Translations under genes and position numbers: made by a program
NCBI GenBank assembly: GCA_947471505.1
Contig: CANIWM010000003.1
Coordinates: 1-64,000 of the forward strand
DNA from: Chthoniobacteraceae bacterium
GTDB taxonomy: Bacteria; Verrucomicrobiota; Verrucomicrobiia; Chthoniobacterales; Chthoniobacteraceae
DNA length: 64,000 bases
Direction of reading: 5' to 3'
Notes under the pieces: generated by a model
The model's database searches: none
What the model was told of the DNA's origin: nothing
Seen by the model: only the letters and a program-made list of their open reading frames with translations
Part shown: piece after piece, positions 53,427 through 63,077 of the stretch
How the letters are laid out: each line of letters starts with the position of its first letter
Position numbering within the stretch: the stretch's first letter is position 1

Positions 53427-54349
53427 CCGCGTGGATGGAATTTTCGATGCACCGCTTTAAGGCGGCTGTGTTCGACGTGCGTGTAAATTTCGGTTGTGGA
53501 GATGTCGGCGTGCCCAAGTAGCTCTTGGATAATCCGTAGGTCTGCGCCGCCTGAGAGCAAGTGCGTGGCGAAGCTGTGCCGCATGAGATGGGGGAACACG
53601 GTCTGGTCCAGCCCGGCACGGGCCGCGTGGCCTTTGACGATTTGCCAGAGCCGGGCGGTGGTCATGCCTTTCCCGTGGTGCGTCAGGAAGACGTGGCTGC
53701 CAGTTCGTTTGCTTACGAGGTTTGGCCGTTCCTTTTCTAAATAGGTGTGGATAGCGGCAATGGCTTTGCTGCCGATGGGCACGAGGCGCGTCTTGTTGCC
53801 TTTGCCGGTGACACGGATGACGCGGTGATCGAGGTCCATATTCTCGAGGCGCGCCCCGACGAGTTCGCCAGCGCGAAGCCCGCTGGCATAAAGCAGCTCG
53901 ATCATCGCTTTATCGCGTAGGCCAAGCGGCTGTGTGGTATCAGGCGCAGCGAGCAATCGCTCGACGTCCGCTTCATTCAGCGTCTCCGGGAGAAAACGCT
54001 CGATGCGTGGAAGTGGCAGGACTTCCGCTGGGTCGTGCGGGATTCGCGTGCGGGCGGCGAGCCAGCGGAAGAAGATTTTCAGCGCCACGACTTCGAGTTT
54101 GATGCTGGCAGCGGCAAGGCCGATGCGTTTGCGCTCGGTGAAAAATTCCTGGATGTCCGAGAGCGTGACGGCGCCGGATTCCGTGAGCTGTTTCGTCTTC
54201 TCACCCCATTGGCAAAAGGTTTCGAGAGAGCGGCGCGTGGAAAGTTGATAGTTGTCCGAAAGTCCGCGCTCGGTGGCGAGGTGCATGATGAAGTCTTCGA
54301 TGTCGGCGCGCACGTCCGACTCCATACTGGCTTCCGTGAGCGATGCCAA
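53423..54349 (-). CDS. xerD: Tyrosine recombinase XerD-like
   Basis: This 308-residue recombinase resolves chromosome dimers at dif sites, normally with XerC and FtsK. The N-terminal SAM-like DNA-binding domain covers about 10-105. The catalytic residues are all visible: Arg159 (G-L-R-A-G-E-L), Lys183 or 186, His254 and Arg257 (H-L-M-R-H-S-F-A-T-H-L-L), His280, and nucleophile Tyr289 (T-E-I-Y-T-H-V). It is close to the family length. It converges with ftsZ with a four-base overlap. I saw no dif-like site nearby. Confidence 0.92.
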   Translation of the reverse strand: MASLTEASMESDVRADIEDFIMHLATERGLSDNYQLSTRRSLETFCQWGEKTKQLTESGAVTLSDIQEFFTERKRIGLAAASIKLEVVALKIFFRWLAARTRIPHDPAEVLPLPRIERFLPETLNEADVERLLAAPDTTQPLGLRDKAMIELLYASGLRAGELVGARLENMDLDHRVIRVTGKGNKTRLVPIGSKAIAAIHTYLEKERPNLVSKRTGSHVFLTHHGKGMTTARLWQIVKGHAARAGLDQTVFPHLMRHSFATHLLSGGADLRIIQELLGHADISTTEIYTHVEHSRLKAVHRKFHPRG

Positions 54350-54367
54350 GCGGTAGTGGGTGATCCA

Positions 54368-56209
54368 TTACTCCGGCACGAGGCGCACTTCGCGAAGGTC
54401 CATCACCGCGCCGCCCGGTTTCGTCTTTGGCTTCACGGTGAGGGTGTGTTTTCCCGCAGGGAGTTGCACGGTGCCGAGGTCGCGGCGGATCATTTGCTGG
54501 AAGTGGCCGGTCTCCACGATTTTCGTGAGGAACTTTTGCTCGCCGATGGCAAACTCGACTTCCGCGCCGCCGCTGCCTTTTCCGCAGCCTTGCAGGATGT
54601 CGAGGGTGAAGGTGCCTGCTGTGGGAACGTCGAACGTCCACTCTGCCCAGTCTGCCGGGTTCACCCAAAAGCCGAGGACGTTTTTGTAGCTCAGTTCCTC
54701 GTAGTGCATCTTTTCGGCGTGGACGGTGGCGGCGCGGGCGTGGAGGGAGATGATGCCGGTGGCGGGCGTCACGTCGGGCTTGTGGCCTTTCGCGGCGGCG
54801 TTCATCGCGGTGCGCCAAGCTTGCCACGCGGGGCCGTCTGCGGCGGCGGTGGGGCCGCCTTTTTTCGTGGAGGGGTCGAAGTCAATATAGAGCGCCTTGT
54901 GCTTGGCGGCGTCGAACTCGGGGTTCGGCATGGGCATCTGGGCACCGACGCTCGTGCGCCAATCGGCGAGTTTCTTTTGCAAGTCGGCGGCGACCTTTGC
55001 TTGCTCGGTGGCGAGGTTCGTTGCCTCGCCGAGGTCGGTGCTGAGGTCGAAGAGTTCCACGCTGCCATCCTCGTATTGCTCCACGAGTTTCCACTTCCCT
55101 TCGCGGACTGCACCTGCCGGGCGACCGCCTTGGTTTGTGTAGTTTGGGAAATGCCAAAAGAGCGCGCGCTGCGGCATGGGTTCGCTGCGGAGGAGCTTGG
55201 TGATGTCCGCGCCGTCGAGCGGGCCGACGGTCTTTGCGGGGTCCACGCCCGCCGCACGGAGGAGCGTCGGCACGAGGTCCGTGAGGACGACGGGCTCGGC
55301 GCATTCGCTGCCGGGGCGCGTGGTGCCGGGCCAGCGGATGATGAGCGGCTCGCGCAGCCCGCCTTCATAGACGTAGCCTTTGCCTGCGCGGAATGGCGTG
55401 TTGTGCGTGGCGGGGGTGCCGGGGAACTCTAGGCAGTGCAGCCCGCCGTTGTCGGAGGTGAAAATGAAGATGGTTTTTTCTGCGAGGCCGAGGGCTTCGA
55501 CCTTCGCCATGAGCCGCCCCACGGTGTCGTCGAGCGTCTCGATCATCGCTGCGTATTCGGGGTGATAGGCTTTGGCATTTGCCGCGATGAGGTCCGGCTT
55601 TGCGCCGAGCGGGATGTGTGGGGTGTTGTGCGGCACGTAGCAGAAAAACGGGCGCGCTTTGTTTGCCTCGATGAACTTCTCCGCCGCTGCCGTGATGGCG
55701 TATTCGCCCTTCCCGCCCTCGTCGGCAGAGGGCTTCGTATTGCCCGGCGGCATGAGCACTTCGTCAAAGCCCTGCTGCTTCGGCGAATGCGCCGCGCCGC
55801 CGAGATGCCACTTGCCGAAGAGCCCCGTCGCATAGCCCGCGTCGTGCAGTAGCTCGGCGATCGTCACTTCCTCCAGCGGGAGTTGGCCCTCGATCCGGGG
55901 TTGCTTCAGTTTTTGCGAAGGCGCGTCGGCGCGGCCCGGCAGGAAGTTCGTGAGATGAAGCCGTGCAGGGCATTTGCCCGTCATCAGCGCGGCCCGCGAC
56001 GGCGAGCAGATCGGCTGCGCGGTGTAGGCGGAAGTGAAGCGCATTCCTTGCGTGGCGAGCTTGTCGAGATTCGGCGTGCGGTGGTCTTTTCGCCCGTAGC
56101 AGCCGAGGTCGTTGACGCCGAGGTCGTCGGCGAAAATGAGCACGATGTTCGGCTTATCCGCGGCATGGAGCGCGAAGGCGAGAGTGAGTAGAGCGAGCAA
56201 GAAACGCAT
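54368..56209 (-). CDS. Secreted sulfatase with C-terminal carbohydrate-binding-like domain
   Basis: This 613-residue protein has a signal peptide (F-L-L-A-L-L-T-L-A-F-A-L-H-A-A). The sulfatase domain has metal ligands D-D at 28-29 and the motif C-S-P-S-R with Cys68, which anaerobic- or FGE-type maturation converts to formylglycine. G-K-W-H-L-G and T-S-D-N-G-G are also present. From about residue 490 a separate beta-rich domain begins (S-L-H-A-R-A-A-T-V), resembling the DUF5077/CBM6 sandwich; it ends with T-V-K-P-K-T-K-P. The enzyme would desulfate external polysaccharides; the substrate is unknown. No maturase gene is nearby. Confidence 0.92.
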   Translation of the reverse strand: MRFLLALLTLAFALHAADKPNIVLIFADDLGVNDLGCYGRKDHRTPNLDKLATQGMRFTSAYTAQPICSPSRAALMTGKCPARLHLTNFLPGRADAPSQKLKQPRIEGQLPLEEVTIAELLHDAGYATGLFGKWHLGGAAHSPKQQGFDEVLMPPGNTKPSADEGGKGEYAITAAAEKFIEANKARPFFCYVPHNTPHIPLGAKPDLIAANAKAYHPEYAAMIETLDDTVGRLMAKVEALGLAEKTIFIFTSDNGGLHCLEFPGTPATHNTPFRAGKGYVYEGGLREPLIIRWPGTTRPGSECAEPVVLTDLVPTLLRAAGVDPAKTVGPLDGADITKLLRSEPMPQRALFWHFPNYTNQGGRPAGAVREGKWKLVEQYEDGSVELFDLSTDLGEATNLATEQAKVAADLQKKLADWRTSVGAQMPMPNPEFDAAKHKALYIDFDPSTKKGGPTAAADGPAWQAWRTAMNAAAKGHKPDVTPATGIISLHARAATVHAEKMHYEELSYKNVLGFWVNPADWAEWTFDVPTAGTFTLDILQGCGKGSGGAEVEFAIGEQKFLTKIVETGHFQQMIRRDLGTVQLPAGKHTLTVKPKTKPGGAVMDLREVRLVPE

Positions 56210-56346
56210 CGGCGCACCGTGTCGGCGATTGGCCGCGATGCGAAGTCAAAAGAAGCGTCGCCTTTCGCTCTACAGGCAGCCGGTTCCGCTAATGTAACGC
56301 CTTTTTCCTTGGCGGCATCGCGCGGGGGCGTGTTTAGTCGCTGCCT

Positions 56347-57435
56347 ATGGCGAGTCTCTATGGTCATGCGTTCCGCATCTCAACTTTTGGCGAATCACAC
56401 GGCGGCGCGGTCGGGGTGGTGGTGGATGGTTGCCCGCCGCGCATCGCGTTGACGGAGGCCGACATCCAAGTGGACCTCGACCGTCGGCGGCCCGGCCAGA
56501 GCGAGATCGTGACTCCGCGCGACGAGGCCGATGCGTGCAAGATTGTGAGCGGGACATTCGAGGGGCAGACCATCGGCACACCCATCGCGGTGATCGTGTA
56601 TAACAAGGACGCGCGGCCCGATTCTTACCGGGAAATGGAGTCCGCTTTCCGCCCGTCGCACGCGGATTACACGTATGAGGCGAAGTTTGGTATTCGCAAC
56701 TGGCAGGGTGGGGGACGTGCCTCGGCGCGCGAGACGATTGGGCGCGTGGCGGCGGCGGTGATCGCGAAGAAAGTGCTCCAGCAACTCGCGCCCGAGTTGG
56801 AGATTGTCGCTTATGTAAAAAGTATCCATTCGCTGACGGCTGCCGTTGATCCAGCCACGGTGCGCTTCGACGACGTGGAGGCCAATATTGTGCGCTGCCC
56901 AGACGCGTCGATGGCCGTGAAGATGATCGATTTCATAAAGGAAGTGCGCTCCGAGGGCGACAGCGTCGGCGGGGTGATCGAGTGCGTCGTGCGCGGCGTG
57001 CCGCCCGGCTGGGGCGAGCCCGTCTTCGATAAACTAGAAGCCGAACTCGCGAAGGCGATGCTCTCGCTCCCAGCCACGAAGGGCTTTGAAATCGGCAGCG
57101 GCTTCGGAGGCACGCTCATGCGCGGCAGCGAGCACAACGACGCCTTCGAGATGCGCGACGGCAAGGTGCGCACACGGACGAATCTCAGTGGCGGCATCCA
57201 AGGTGGAATCAGCAATGGCGAGCCCATCTTTTTCCGCGTCGCCTTCAAGCCTACGGCCACCATTTTCCGCGAGCAGGACACTGTCACCACCACCGGAGAA
57301 AATACTAAATTGAAAGCACGCGGGCGGCACGATGCCTGCGTCCTTCCTCGTGCCGTGCCGATGGTCGAGGCGATGGTTGCACTCGTCTTGTGCGACCACG
57401 CGCTGCGCCATCGCGGACAATGCGGCGATTTTTAG
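56347..57435 (+). CDS. aroC: Chorismate synthase
   Basis: This 362-residue FMN enzyme makes chorismate from EPSP in the shikimate pathway. All signatures are visible: G-E-S-H-G-G-A-V-G, the [10 protein letters not shown] region, [24 protein letters not shown], and near the C-terminus [16 protein letters not shown]. Length is normal. The next gene starts four bases later, so the two are likely co-transcribed. Confidence 0.97.
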   Translation: MASLYGHAFRISTFGESHGGAVGVVVDGCPPRIALTEADIQVDLDRRRPGQSEIVTPRDEADACKIVSGTFEGQTIGTPIAVIVYNKDARPDSYREMESAFRPSHADYTYEAKFGIRNWQGGGRASARETIGRVAAAVIAKKVLQQLAPELEIVAYVKSIHSLTAAVDPATVRFDDVEANIVRCPDASMAVKMIDFIKEVRSEGDSVGGVIECVVRGVPPGWGEPVFDKLEAELAKAMLSLPATKGFEIGSGFGGTLMRGSEHNDAFEMRDGKVRTRTNLSGGIQGGISNGEPIFFRVAFKPTATIFREQDTVTTTGENTKLKARGRHDACVLPRAVPMVEAMVALVLCDHALRHRGQCGDF

Positions 57436-57438
57436 ACC

Positions 57439-58335
57439 ATGATTGAATTCAGCGCCGATACTCTCAAGTTCGCCTATCTCGGCGGTAGTGGGATCGTCGC
57501 GGGGTTCCTTACTTGGAATGGCTGGCGTAAAGGCGTCGCCCGGCAGGGCATGACGCTCCTCGCCATCGCCAGCGCGTATGCCGCTGGGTTTTTCGGGCGT
57601 AAGACGGCGGCACCGTTATTTAGCTTTCTGGGCTACCCGGAGATCGTCACGGAAATCATCGGCGCAGTTGCCGCCGGGATGCTCACCTACATCGCCGTAA
57701 ACGCTGTGAGCCGGATGCTTTTCAAAAAGGACAAGAGCACGCCGGAGCCAAAACAATCTGTCCGTTTTGGCGTCATGGGCGCGCTCCTCGGATTTGTATT
57801 TGCGATGTTTCTCTTCGTCGTCAGCTACTACGCCGTCCGCATGATGGGCACCATCGCCGCCTCCAAAGTGCAGAGCGTCAACGCTGAACTAGAAGCCTCC
57901 AAACACCAGCCAAAGACCGCCCACGCCTACGTGCCCCAAGAAGACCCGCCCGCATTTATCAAAGGACTCGCTAAGCTCAACGGCGCGCTCAACGAAGGGC
58001 AAACGGGCGAGTTCTTCCACAAAGTGGACCGCGTCCCGCCCAACGTCTATGCGATGCTCTTCAAACTAGGCATCATGGTATCGAGCGAAGAATCCCTCGA
58101 TCGCTTCCTCGGCTACCCCGGCGTCGCCGCGCTGGCTCGCCACCCCAAGCTCGCCATACTCAAAAGCGACGCCACCGTTTCCGAACTCCTCGCGAGCAAG
58201 AGCTACCTCAAACTGCTGCGTAACGAAAAGATCGTCGCCCTCGCGAACGACCAAGAGTTCGCACAGGAGATCAAAGCGATGGACTTCGAGAAAGCGCTCG
58301 ACCATGCCATCAAAGGTGGCCCAGTTGCCCCGTAG
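57439..58335 (+). CDS. CvpA-like membrane protein
   Basis: This 298-residue protein has four hydrophobic segments in its first 145 residues, the second ending G-W-R-K-G-V-A-R-Q and the third with A-A-G-M-L-T-Y-I-A-V-N. Both fit the CvpA family, named for a colicin V production protein in E. coli. The remaining 150 residues are helical and soluble (V-P-P-N-V-Y-A-M-L-F, L-A-R-H-P-K-L-A-I-L). Its start is four bases after aroC. The function of CvpA proteins is poorly known; a link to envelope stress has been proposed elsewhere. Confidence 0.7.
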   Translation: MIEFSADTLKFAYLGGSGIVAGFLTWNGWRKGVARQGMTLLAIASAYAAGFFGRKTAAPLFSFLGYPEIVTEIIGAVAAGMLTYIAVNAVSRMLFKKDKSTPEPKQSVRFGVMGALLGFVFAMFLFVVSYYAVRMMGTIAASKVQSVNAELEASKHQPKTAHAYVPQEDPPAFIKGLAKLNGALNEGQTGEFFHKVDRVPPNVYAMLFKLGIMVSSEESLDRFLGYPGVAALARHPKLAILKSDATVSELLASKSYLKLLRNEKIVALANDQEFAQEIKAMDFEKALDHAIKGGPVAP

Positions 58336-58363
58336 CGCTGTTCCTTTGCGGTCGTTTACCCCG

Positions 58364-59209
58364 TTATCCTCGATGGCGGGAGCGGTATTCGCTCGGGGGC
58401 CAGCCGACCCATTTTTTGAAAGTAGTCGAGAAGACGAAGGCGTTGCGGTAGCCGATGGTGTGGGCGATCGTTTCAATTTTTTCGTCGGTTTCGACGAGGA
58501 GTTTGGCTGCGTGTTGCATTCGTAGGTAAATGACTTGGTGCATGGGGGTGCGGCCCATTTCACGCCTACAGAGTCGGCGGAGGTGTTCGTTGCTGGTGTG
58601 GCAGATCGCGGTGAGGCGCTCAAGGGTCCAGTCTTCGCCGAGGCGCGCTGCGACTTGTTCCCATAGGCTCGCGAGGCGGTCGTCCATCTGCCAAGGGCGG
58701 GCGAAGCTGGTGACGTAGTAGTGGATGACGGTGACCCAGTGGGTGAGGGACGAGGGGGCGGTGCGGCTCTGGACTTCGTGCCAGAGCCCGAGGACGGCGT
58801 GACGGAGCGGCTCGGGGTCGAATTTGGCGAGGGCGGGAGAGCTGCTGGACATGACGGGCTTTTGGTCTGGCGGTTGTTGGTAGCGGACCCAGACGATGTC
58901 CCAAGTTTTCCCGGGGTCTGCGTGAAAGGCGAGGAGGACGTGGGGTGGGGCGATAGCAGCCCAACCGGTGGAGAGCTTTTGCCAGCGGCCATCGAGGAGG
59001 ATGCGCCCGCTGCCGCCAAAGCACGCCAACATGTATGTCCCGGAAAGATCGAGCCGGATCATCTCGAATGGAGCGGCGGCGTTTGCGACGGCGACGTGTG
59101 CGATGTGGTGGTTGGCGAGAGCGGGGCATTCGCCAGAGGGGACTTTGCGAAGACGGGTGGCAGCACCGAGGATGGTGGTTTCAGCAAGTGGACGTTCGAT
59201 GCGCGGCAT
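58364..59209 (-). CDS. AraC-family transcriptional regulator
   Basis: The protein is 281 residues from the ATG at 59209. The N-terminal half is a cupin-like sensor domain (I-R-L-D-L-S-G-T-Y-M-L, then G-W-A-A-I-A-P-P-H-V-L-L-A-F). The C-terminal half has the two AraC helix-turn-helix motifs: L-T-A-I-C-H-T-S-N-E-H-L-R-R-L-C-R, then I-E-T-I-A-H-T-I-G-Y-R-N-A-F-V-F-S-T-T-F-K-K. It is probably a sugar-responsive activator. A longer reading to 59299 is possible but less likely. It is divergent from ftsK. Confidence 0.85.
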   Translation of the reverse strand: MPRIERPLAETTILGAATRLRKVPSGECPALANHHIAHVAVANAAAPFEMIRLDLSGTYMLACFGGSGRILLDGRWQKLSTGWAAIAPPHVLLAFHADPGKTWDIVWVRYQQPPDQKPVMSSSSPALAKFDPEPLRHAVLGLWHEVQSRTAPSSLTHWVTVIHYYVTSFARPWQMDDRLASLWEQVAARLGEDWTLERLTAICHTSNEHLRRLCRREMGRTPMHQVIYLRMQHAAKLLVETDEKIETIAHTIGYRNAFVFSTTFKKWVGWPPSEYRSRHRG

Positions 59210-59345
59210 GGGCTGGATGGTAATAGGGACCCGGAGCGAAGGGGAATGCCGAATGATGATGTGGCAGGGGTTCCGTAATTTTTTCTGCAACTCGCGCATT
59301 GCACTTTGGGCGGTGGGGCGCTATTTGCGTCACCCGCATAAACAA

Positions 59346-61934
59346 ATGGCGAACGCACGCCGGCAGGAACTCCGCTCATCAGTCCAAGAAATCGTCGGCC
59401 TCAGCTTACTTGTGCTTGGGGTCTTACTTTTTCTCGCTCTTATTTCATATACACCCCGCGACGTGCCGTCGTGGTTTCCGGGGTCGTTCACGGACCGTCC
59501 CAATAAGACGACGCAGAACTTCGTGGGGGCTTTTGGAGCGATGCTGGCGTGTACGAGTTATTTGACGCTGGGTGCTGCGAGTTACCTTCTCGCGGTGGCG
59601 CTGATTGCTTATGGGCTGACGGCGGTGCTGGGGAGGATGATGGGGTTTGCGCTGCGGCCTGTGTGGACGGCGGGGTTTGTGATTAGTGGGGCGTGCTTGG
59701 TGCATGTGCTGGGGTGGTCGTTGATCGACCGGGAGAGTATGAAGGTGCCGAGCGAGGGCGGGGTGATCGGGGAAATGGTGGGAGGGAAGGTGTTTTTTAA
59801 TGTCTTCGGAGCGTCGTCCATTTTGGTCCTGCTGTTCATTTATGTGATCTGTTTAATCTTGATGACGGGCCTGCGACCTTTCGCGGTGTTTCGGCAGGCG
59901 CTGGCGTTTCCGGGGCAGATGATTGACCGTTATCGGGAGTGGCAATATGAGCGAGCAGACGAGCAGCGCCGAATGGATATTGCGGAGCGTCACTTGACCA
60001 AGGAGCGTAAGCGGCTTGAGCGTGTGCTGGCCAAGAAGGGTGTGGCAGTGGTGGAGGAGGAGGAGGACGATGAGGACGAAATCCCTGCGGGCCGTTATGA
60101 GCAGACGGAGCTGCTGCCGACGGAGGCTGTCGAGGCGATGCGACCTGCGCCGAAGATTTTCGATTCCGCAGTGCCGGTGCCGGTGACGAAGCGGGAGAAG
60201 AAGAAGGAGGGGCACCAACTGCTGAGCGCGATCCATAGCGAGAACTACGAGTTTCCATCGCTCGATTTGCTGGACTCGCCGGACCTCGGCGACCGGCAGA
60301 TTGCGAATCACGAGGAACTGTTGGGGATTCAAAGGCTGATCATCGAGACGCTGTCGGAGTTTGGAATCACGGTGACGGGCGGGGACATCACGAAGGGACC
60401 GACGATCACGCGCTATGAAGTGTATCCTGCGAAGGGTGTTCGGGTGGACCGGATCGCCAGCTACGAGCGCGACATTGCACGGGCGACGCGGGCGGAGCGC
60501 ATCAACATCCTTGCGCCGATTCCGGGCAAGGACACGGTGGGCATCGAGATCGCGAACTCGAAGAAGCAGAAGGTGACGCTGCGGGAGTTGCTGGAGAGCG
60601 AGGAGTTCATCAATGCGAAAGGGCGCATCCCTATCGCGCTGGGCAAGGATGTGTACGGGCACACGATCATCGCAGACCTTGCAGCCATGCCGCACGGGCT
60701 GGTGGCGGGGACGACGGGCTCGGGTAAGAGCGTGTGCATTAACGCCATCCTCGCGAGCATCCTCTACCGCTTCTCGCCGGAAGATTTGCGGCTGATCATG
60801 ATCGACCCGAAGGTGGTCGAGATGCAGATTTACAACACGCTGCCGCATCTCGTGGTGCCTGTCGTTACGGACCCGAAGAAGACGCTCCTGGCGCTGAAGT
60901 GGGCGGTGAACGAGATGGAGAAAAGATACGCGATTTTCGCCAAGGTGGGCGTGCGAAATATCGGGGGCTTTAACGCGCGACCCAAGCCGAGGTCGCAGCG
61001 CGAGCTGGACGAACTCGCCGACGCAAAGGAAGCGGCAAGAGACGCCGAGCCGCTGATCGTGCAAGACCCGAACGCGGACCCGGAAGCGGCGAGCAGCACG
61101 GATATTCTCGGGAAATCATTCGGCGAAGAGCTGGAGCGCGAGCCCGTGTTGAATGCGGACGCTGAGATGTATGGCACGCCGACCGGCGAAGTCGCGGAAC
61201 ATGAGCTGGACCGTGCGGAGCAGGCGGAACTCGGCATCACCGTGACACGAGATGACGGCATCTCGGTCCCGGAGAAGATGCCCTTTATCGTCGTCATCGT
61301 GGACGAGCTGGCAGACCTCATGCAGACGGCGCCGGCGGATGTGGAAATGCTCATCGCCCGCATTACTCAAAAAGCGCGGGCGGCAGGCATCCACATGATC
61401 ATCGCCACGCAGACGCCGCGCGCGGATGTGATAACGGGAGTCATCAAAGCAAACGTGCCGTGCCGCATTGCGTTCCAAGTGGCGTCGCCGCTGGATAGCC
61501 GCGTGATTTTGGACGAGAACGGCGCAGAGCGTCTGCTGGGTATGGGCGATCTTCTCTATCGCCCGCCGGGAACGTCGAAGCTTCTGCGCTGCCAAGGCGT
61601 GCTGGTGACGGATGAGGAGGTGCATCGCATCGTGGACTTCGTGAGCAAGCAGAGTGAGCAGGCGTTCGAGGCTGACATCCACTCGAAGCTGGAGTCCATG
61701 GGCGAAGGCGACGAGGAAGAGGAGGTGAACGACGAGGACGAAGAACTTGTGCAGAAATGCCTCGAAGTGATGCAGCAAGAGCAGAAGGCGAGCACGTCGC
61801 TCTTTCAGCGCCGACTGCGGCTCGGCTACACGCGGGCGGCGCGCATTTTGGACATCCTAGAAGCACGCGGCTACGTTGGCCCCGGCGAAGGAGCGAAGCC
61901 GCGCGAGATCCTGCGGATGCCCGACGAAATTTGA
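59346..61934 (+). CDS. ftsK: DNA translocase FtsK
   Basis: This 862-residue protein is FtsK/SpoIIIE, which pumps DNA through the closing septum and activates XerCD. Four membrane helices lie in the first 190 residues. A charged linker follows, with an acidic run (E-E-E-E-D-D-E-D-E) near residue 240. The motor has Walker A G-T-T-G-S-G-K-S at 455-462 and Walker B with V-D-E-L-A-D-L-M near 650. A roughly 100-residue acidic insert (about 545-643) between R-N-I-G-G-F-N-A-R and M-P-F-I-V-V-I is unusual. The C-terminal winged helix (R-R-L-R-L-G-Y-T-R-A-A-R-I) is the gamma domain that reads polarity sites. The true start is at 59346. It overlaps the next gene by one base pair group (TGATG). Confidence 0.93.
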   Translation: MANARRQELRSSVQEIVGLSLLVLGVLLFLALISYTPRDVPSWFPGSFTDRPNKTTQNFVGAFGAMLACTSYLTLGAASYLLAVALIAYGLTAVLGRMMGFALRPVWTAGFVISGACLVHVLGWSLIDRESMKVPSEGGVIGEMVGGKVFFNVFGASSILVLLFIYVICLILMTGLRPFAVFRQALAFPGQMIDRYREWQYERADEQRRMDIAERHLTKERKRLERVLAKKGVAVVEEEEDDEDEIPAGRYEQTELLPTEAVEAMRPAPKIFDSAVPVPVTKREKKKEGHQLLSAIHSENYEFPSLDLLDSPDLGDRQIANHEELLGIQRLIIETLSEFGITVTGGDITKGPTITRYEVYPAKGVRVDRIASYERDIARATRAERINILAPIPGKDTVGIEIANSKKQKVTLRELLESEEFINAKGRIPIALGKDVYGHTIIADLAAMPHGLVAGTTGSGKSVCINAILASILYRFSPEDLRLIMIDPKVVEMQIYNTLPHLVVPVVTDPKKTLLALKWAVNEMEKRYAIFAKVGVRNIGGFNARPKPRSQRELDELADAKEAARDAEPLIVQDPNADPEAASSTDILGKSFGEELEREPVLNADAEMYGTPTGEVAEHELDRAEQAELGITVTRDDGISVPEKMPFIVVIVDELADLMQTAPADVEMLIARITQKARAAGIHMIIATQTPRADVITGVIKANVPCRIAFQVASPLDSRVILDENGAERLLGMGDLLYRPPGTSKLLRCQGVLVTDEEVHRIVDFVSKQSEQAFEADIHSKLESMGEGDEEEEVNDEDEELVQKCLEVMQQEQKASTSLFQRRLRLGYTRAARILDILEARGYVGPGEGAKPREILRMPDEI

Positions 61935-63076
61935 TGAATTCTATATTTGGAAAACAGCTCCGGCGTGCGAGGGAGTCTCGCGGTATCTCGTTGGAAGAAG
62001 CAGTCCATGCTACGCGAATGCGTGCATCAATGATCGAGGCGCTCGAAGCGGGCGACTTGGGGGCATTCCCGAACCCGGCCTATGCCAAGAGCTTTCTGTT
62101 GCTCTATGGGAAATATCTGAGCCTCGACGTGAAAGCCGTAGCGGCCGAGATCGACACCGCGATGCAAGTCACCGTGGACGATTACCAATACCTTTCGCAC
62201 ACCAAGGAAACGACGCGAGACCCGGCTCGGCGCAGCGATTTTGCAAGGCCACACAGTCTGCCTTCGTGGACGCCGGTGCTCGCACTTGGCGGCACGACGG
62301 CGGTGGTGGTATTTGCCTTCATGGTGTGGCTGAATATGAGTCGTATCGGCGGAGGCCCCAGCGTCCCGCCGCCCAAGCCGGGCACGGACACAGAGGCCAT
62401 TGAGCCCGCCACCGCAGGCACTCTGCCGGAGAAAGTGAACGTCGAACTCCCTGCCCGACACAGCTTAGTAGCTCCGGCTGCGCCCGTGCAGTCTGATCCG
62501 CCCGCCGTCGTGCAGGCCAATCCGCAGCCCGAGCCCGCACCGCATGTGCCGACTGCGGTCGTTGCTTCTGGCCAAGCCCCGCTGCCTGTTTACCCGAAGA
62601 TCGCGCCGCCGCCCCTCCCCGCTTCGCGGCCCTCCGTCACGAAAGAGCCGCCAAGCATCGGAGTGGGGCCGGTCACGCAGATTGACGGTATCGAAGTCCG
62701 CACGGCCAAAGTGATCTCGCCCGTAGCGCGGCTTGCATCGAATGACGCAGCGCTTCTTTCCCAAGTCGAAAGCGCGCCGCAGACGCCGCCACCGCTCGTC
62801 GGGCTCGAGCCCATTGAGGAGTCCGATGGCGACGATAGCCCGCTCGCGAACGATCCGAACACCGTTGAAATTGAATCCATTAAAAAGACGTGGATCGTCA
62901 TCCGCAGTGCTCCGGGGGCCATCCCGATTTTTGAAGATTTTCTTTACCCGAGCGTCCGGCCCATGCGTCTGCCTGCCGGGAGGTACGTCATCGAAGTCCG
63001 CGACGATGAGGCCGTGGAAATCCGCAAAGCTGGCCACCCCATCGCCTACACCACCGGCGGGTTGAAGCTCGAGTAG
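61934..63076 (+). CDS. RodZ-like cytoskeletal membrane protein
   Basis: The protein is 380 residues from the ATG at 61934, overlapping the ftsK stop. The N-terminal helix-turn-helix of the RodZ type (G-K-Q-L-R-R-A-R-E-S-R-G-I-S-L-E-E-A, then Y-A-K-S-F-L-L-L-Y-G-K-Y-L) is followed by one membrane helix (about 118-138, L-A-L-G-G-T-T-A-V-V-V-F-A-F-M-V). A Pro-rich periplasmic linker of about 150 residues leads to a beta-rich C-terminal part with W-I-V-I-R-S-A-P-G. RodZ links MreB to the wall and sets rod shape; the family fit is good, but the periplasmic domain is divergent. Confidence 0.75.
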   Translation: MNSIFGKQLRRARESRGISLEEAVHATRMRASMIEALEAGDLGAFPNPAYAKSFLLLYGKYLSLDVKAVAAEIDTAMQVTVDDYQYLSHTKETTRDPARRSDFARPHSLPSWTPVLALGGTTAVVVFAFMVWLNMSRIGGGPSVPPPKPGTDTEAIEPATAGTLPEKVNVELPARHSLVAPAAPVQSDPPAVVQANPQPEPAPHVPTAVVASGQAPLPVYPKIAPPPLPASRPSVTKEPPSIGVGPVTQIDGIEVRTAKVISPVARLASNDAALLSQVESAPQTPPPLVGLEPIEESDGDDSPLANDPNTVEIESIKKTWIVIRSAPGAIPIFEDFLYPSVRPMRLPAGRYVIEVRDDEAVEIRKAGHPIAYTTGGLKLE

Positions 63077-63077
63077 C

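Noticed and set aside
53380-54420. dif-like recombination site next to xerD
   Set aside because: No 28-base site with two inverted 11-base arms was recognised by eye near the recombinase gene.
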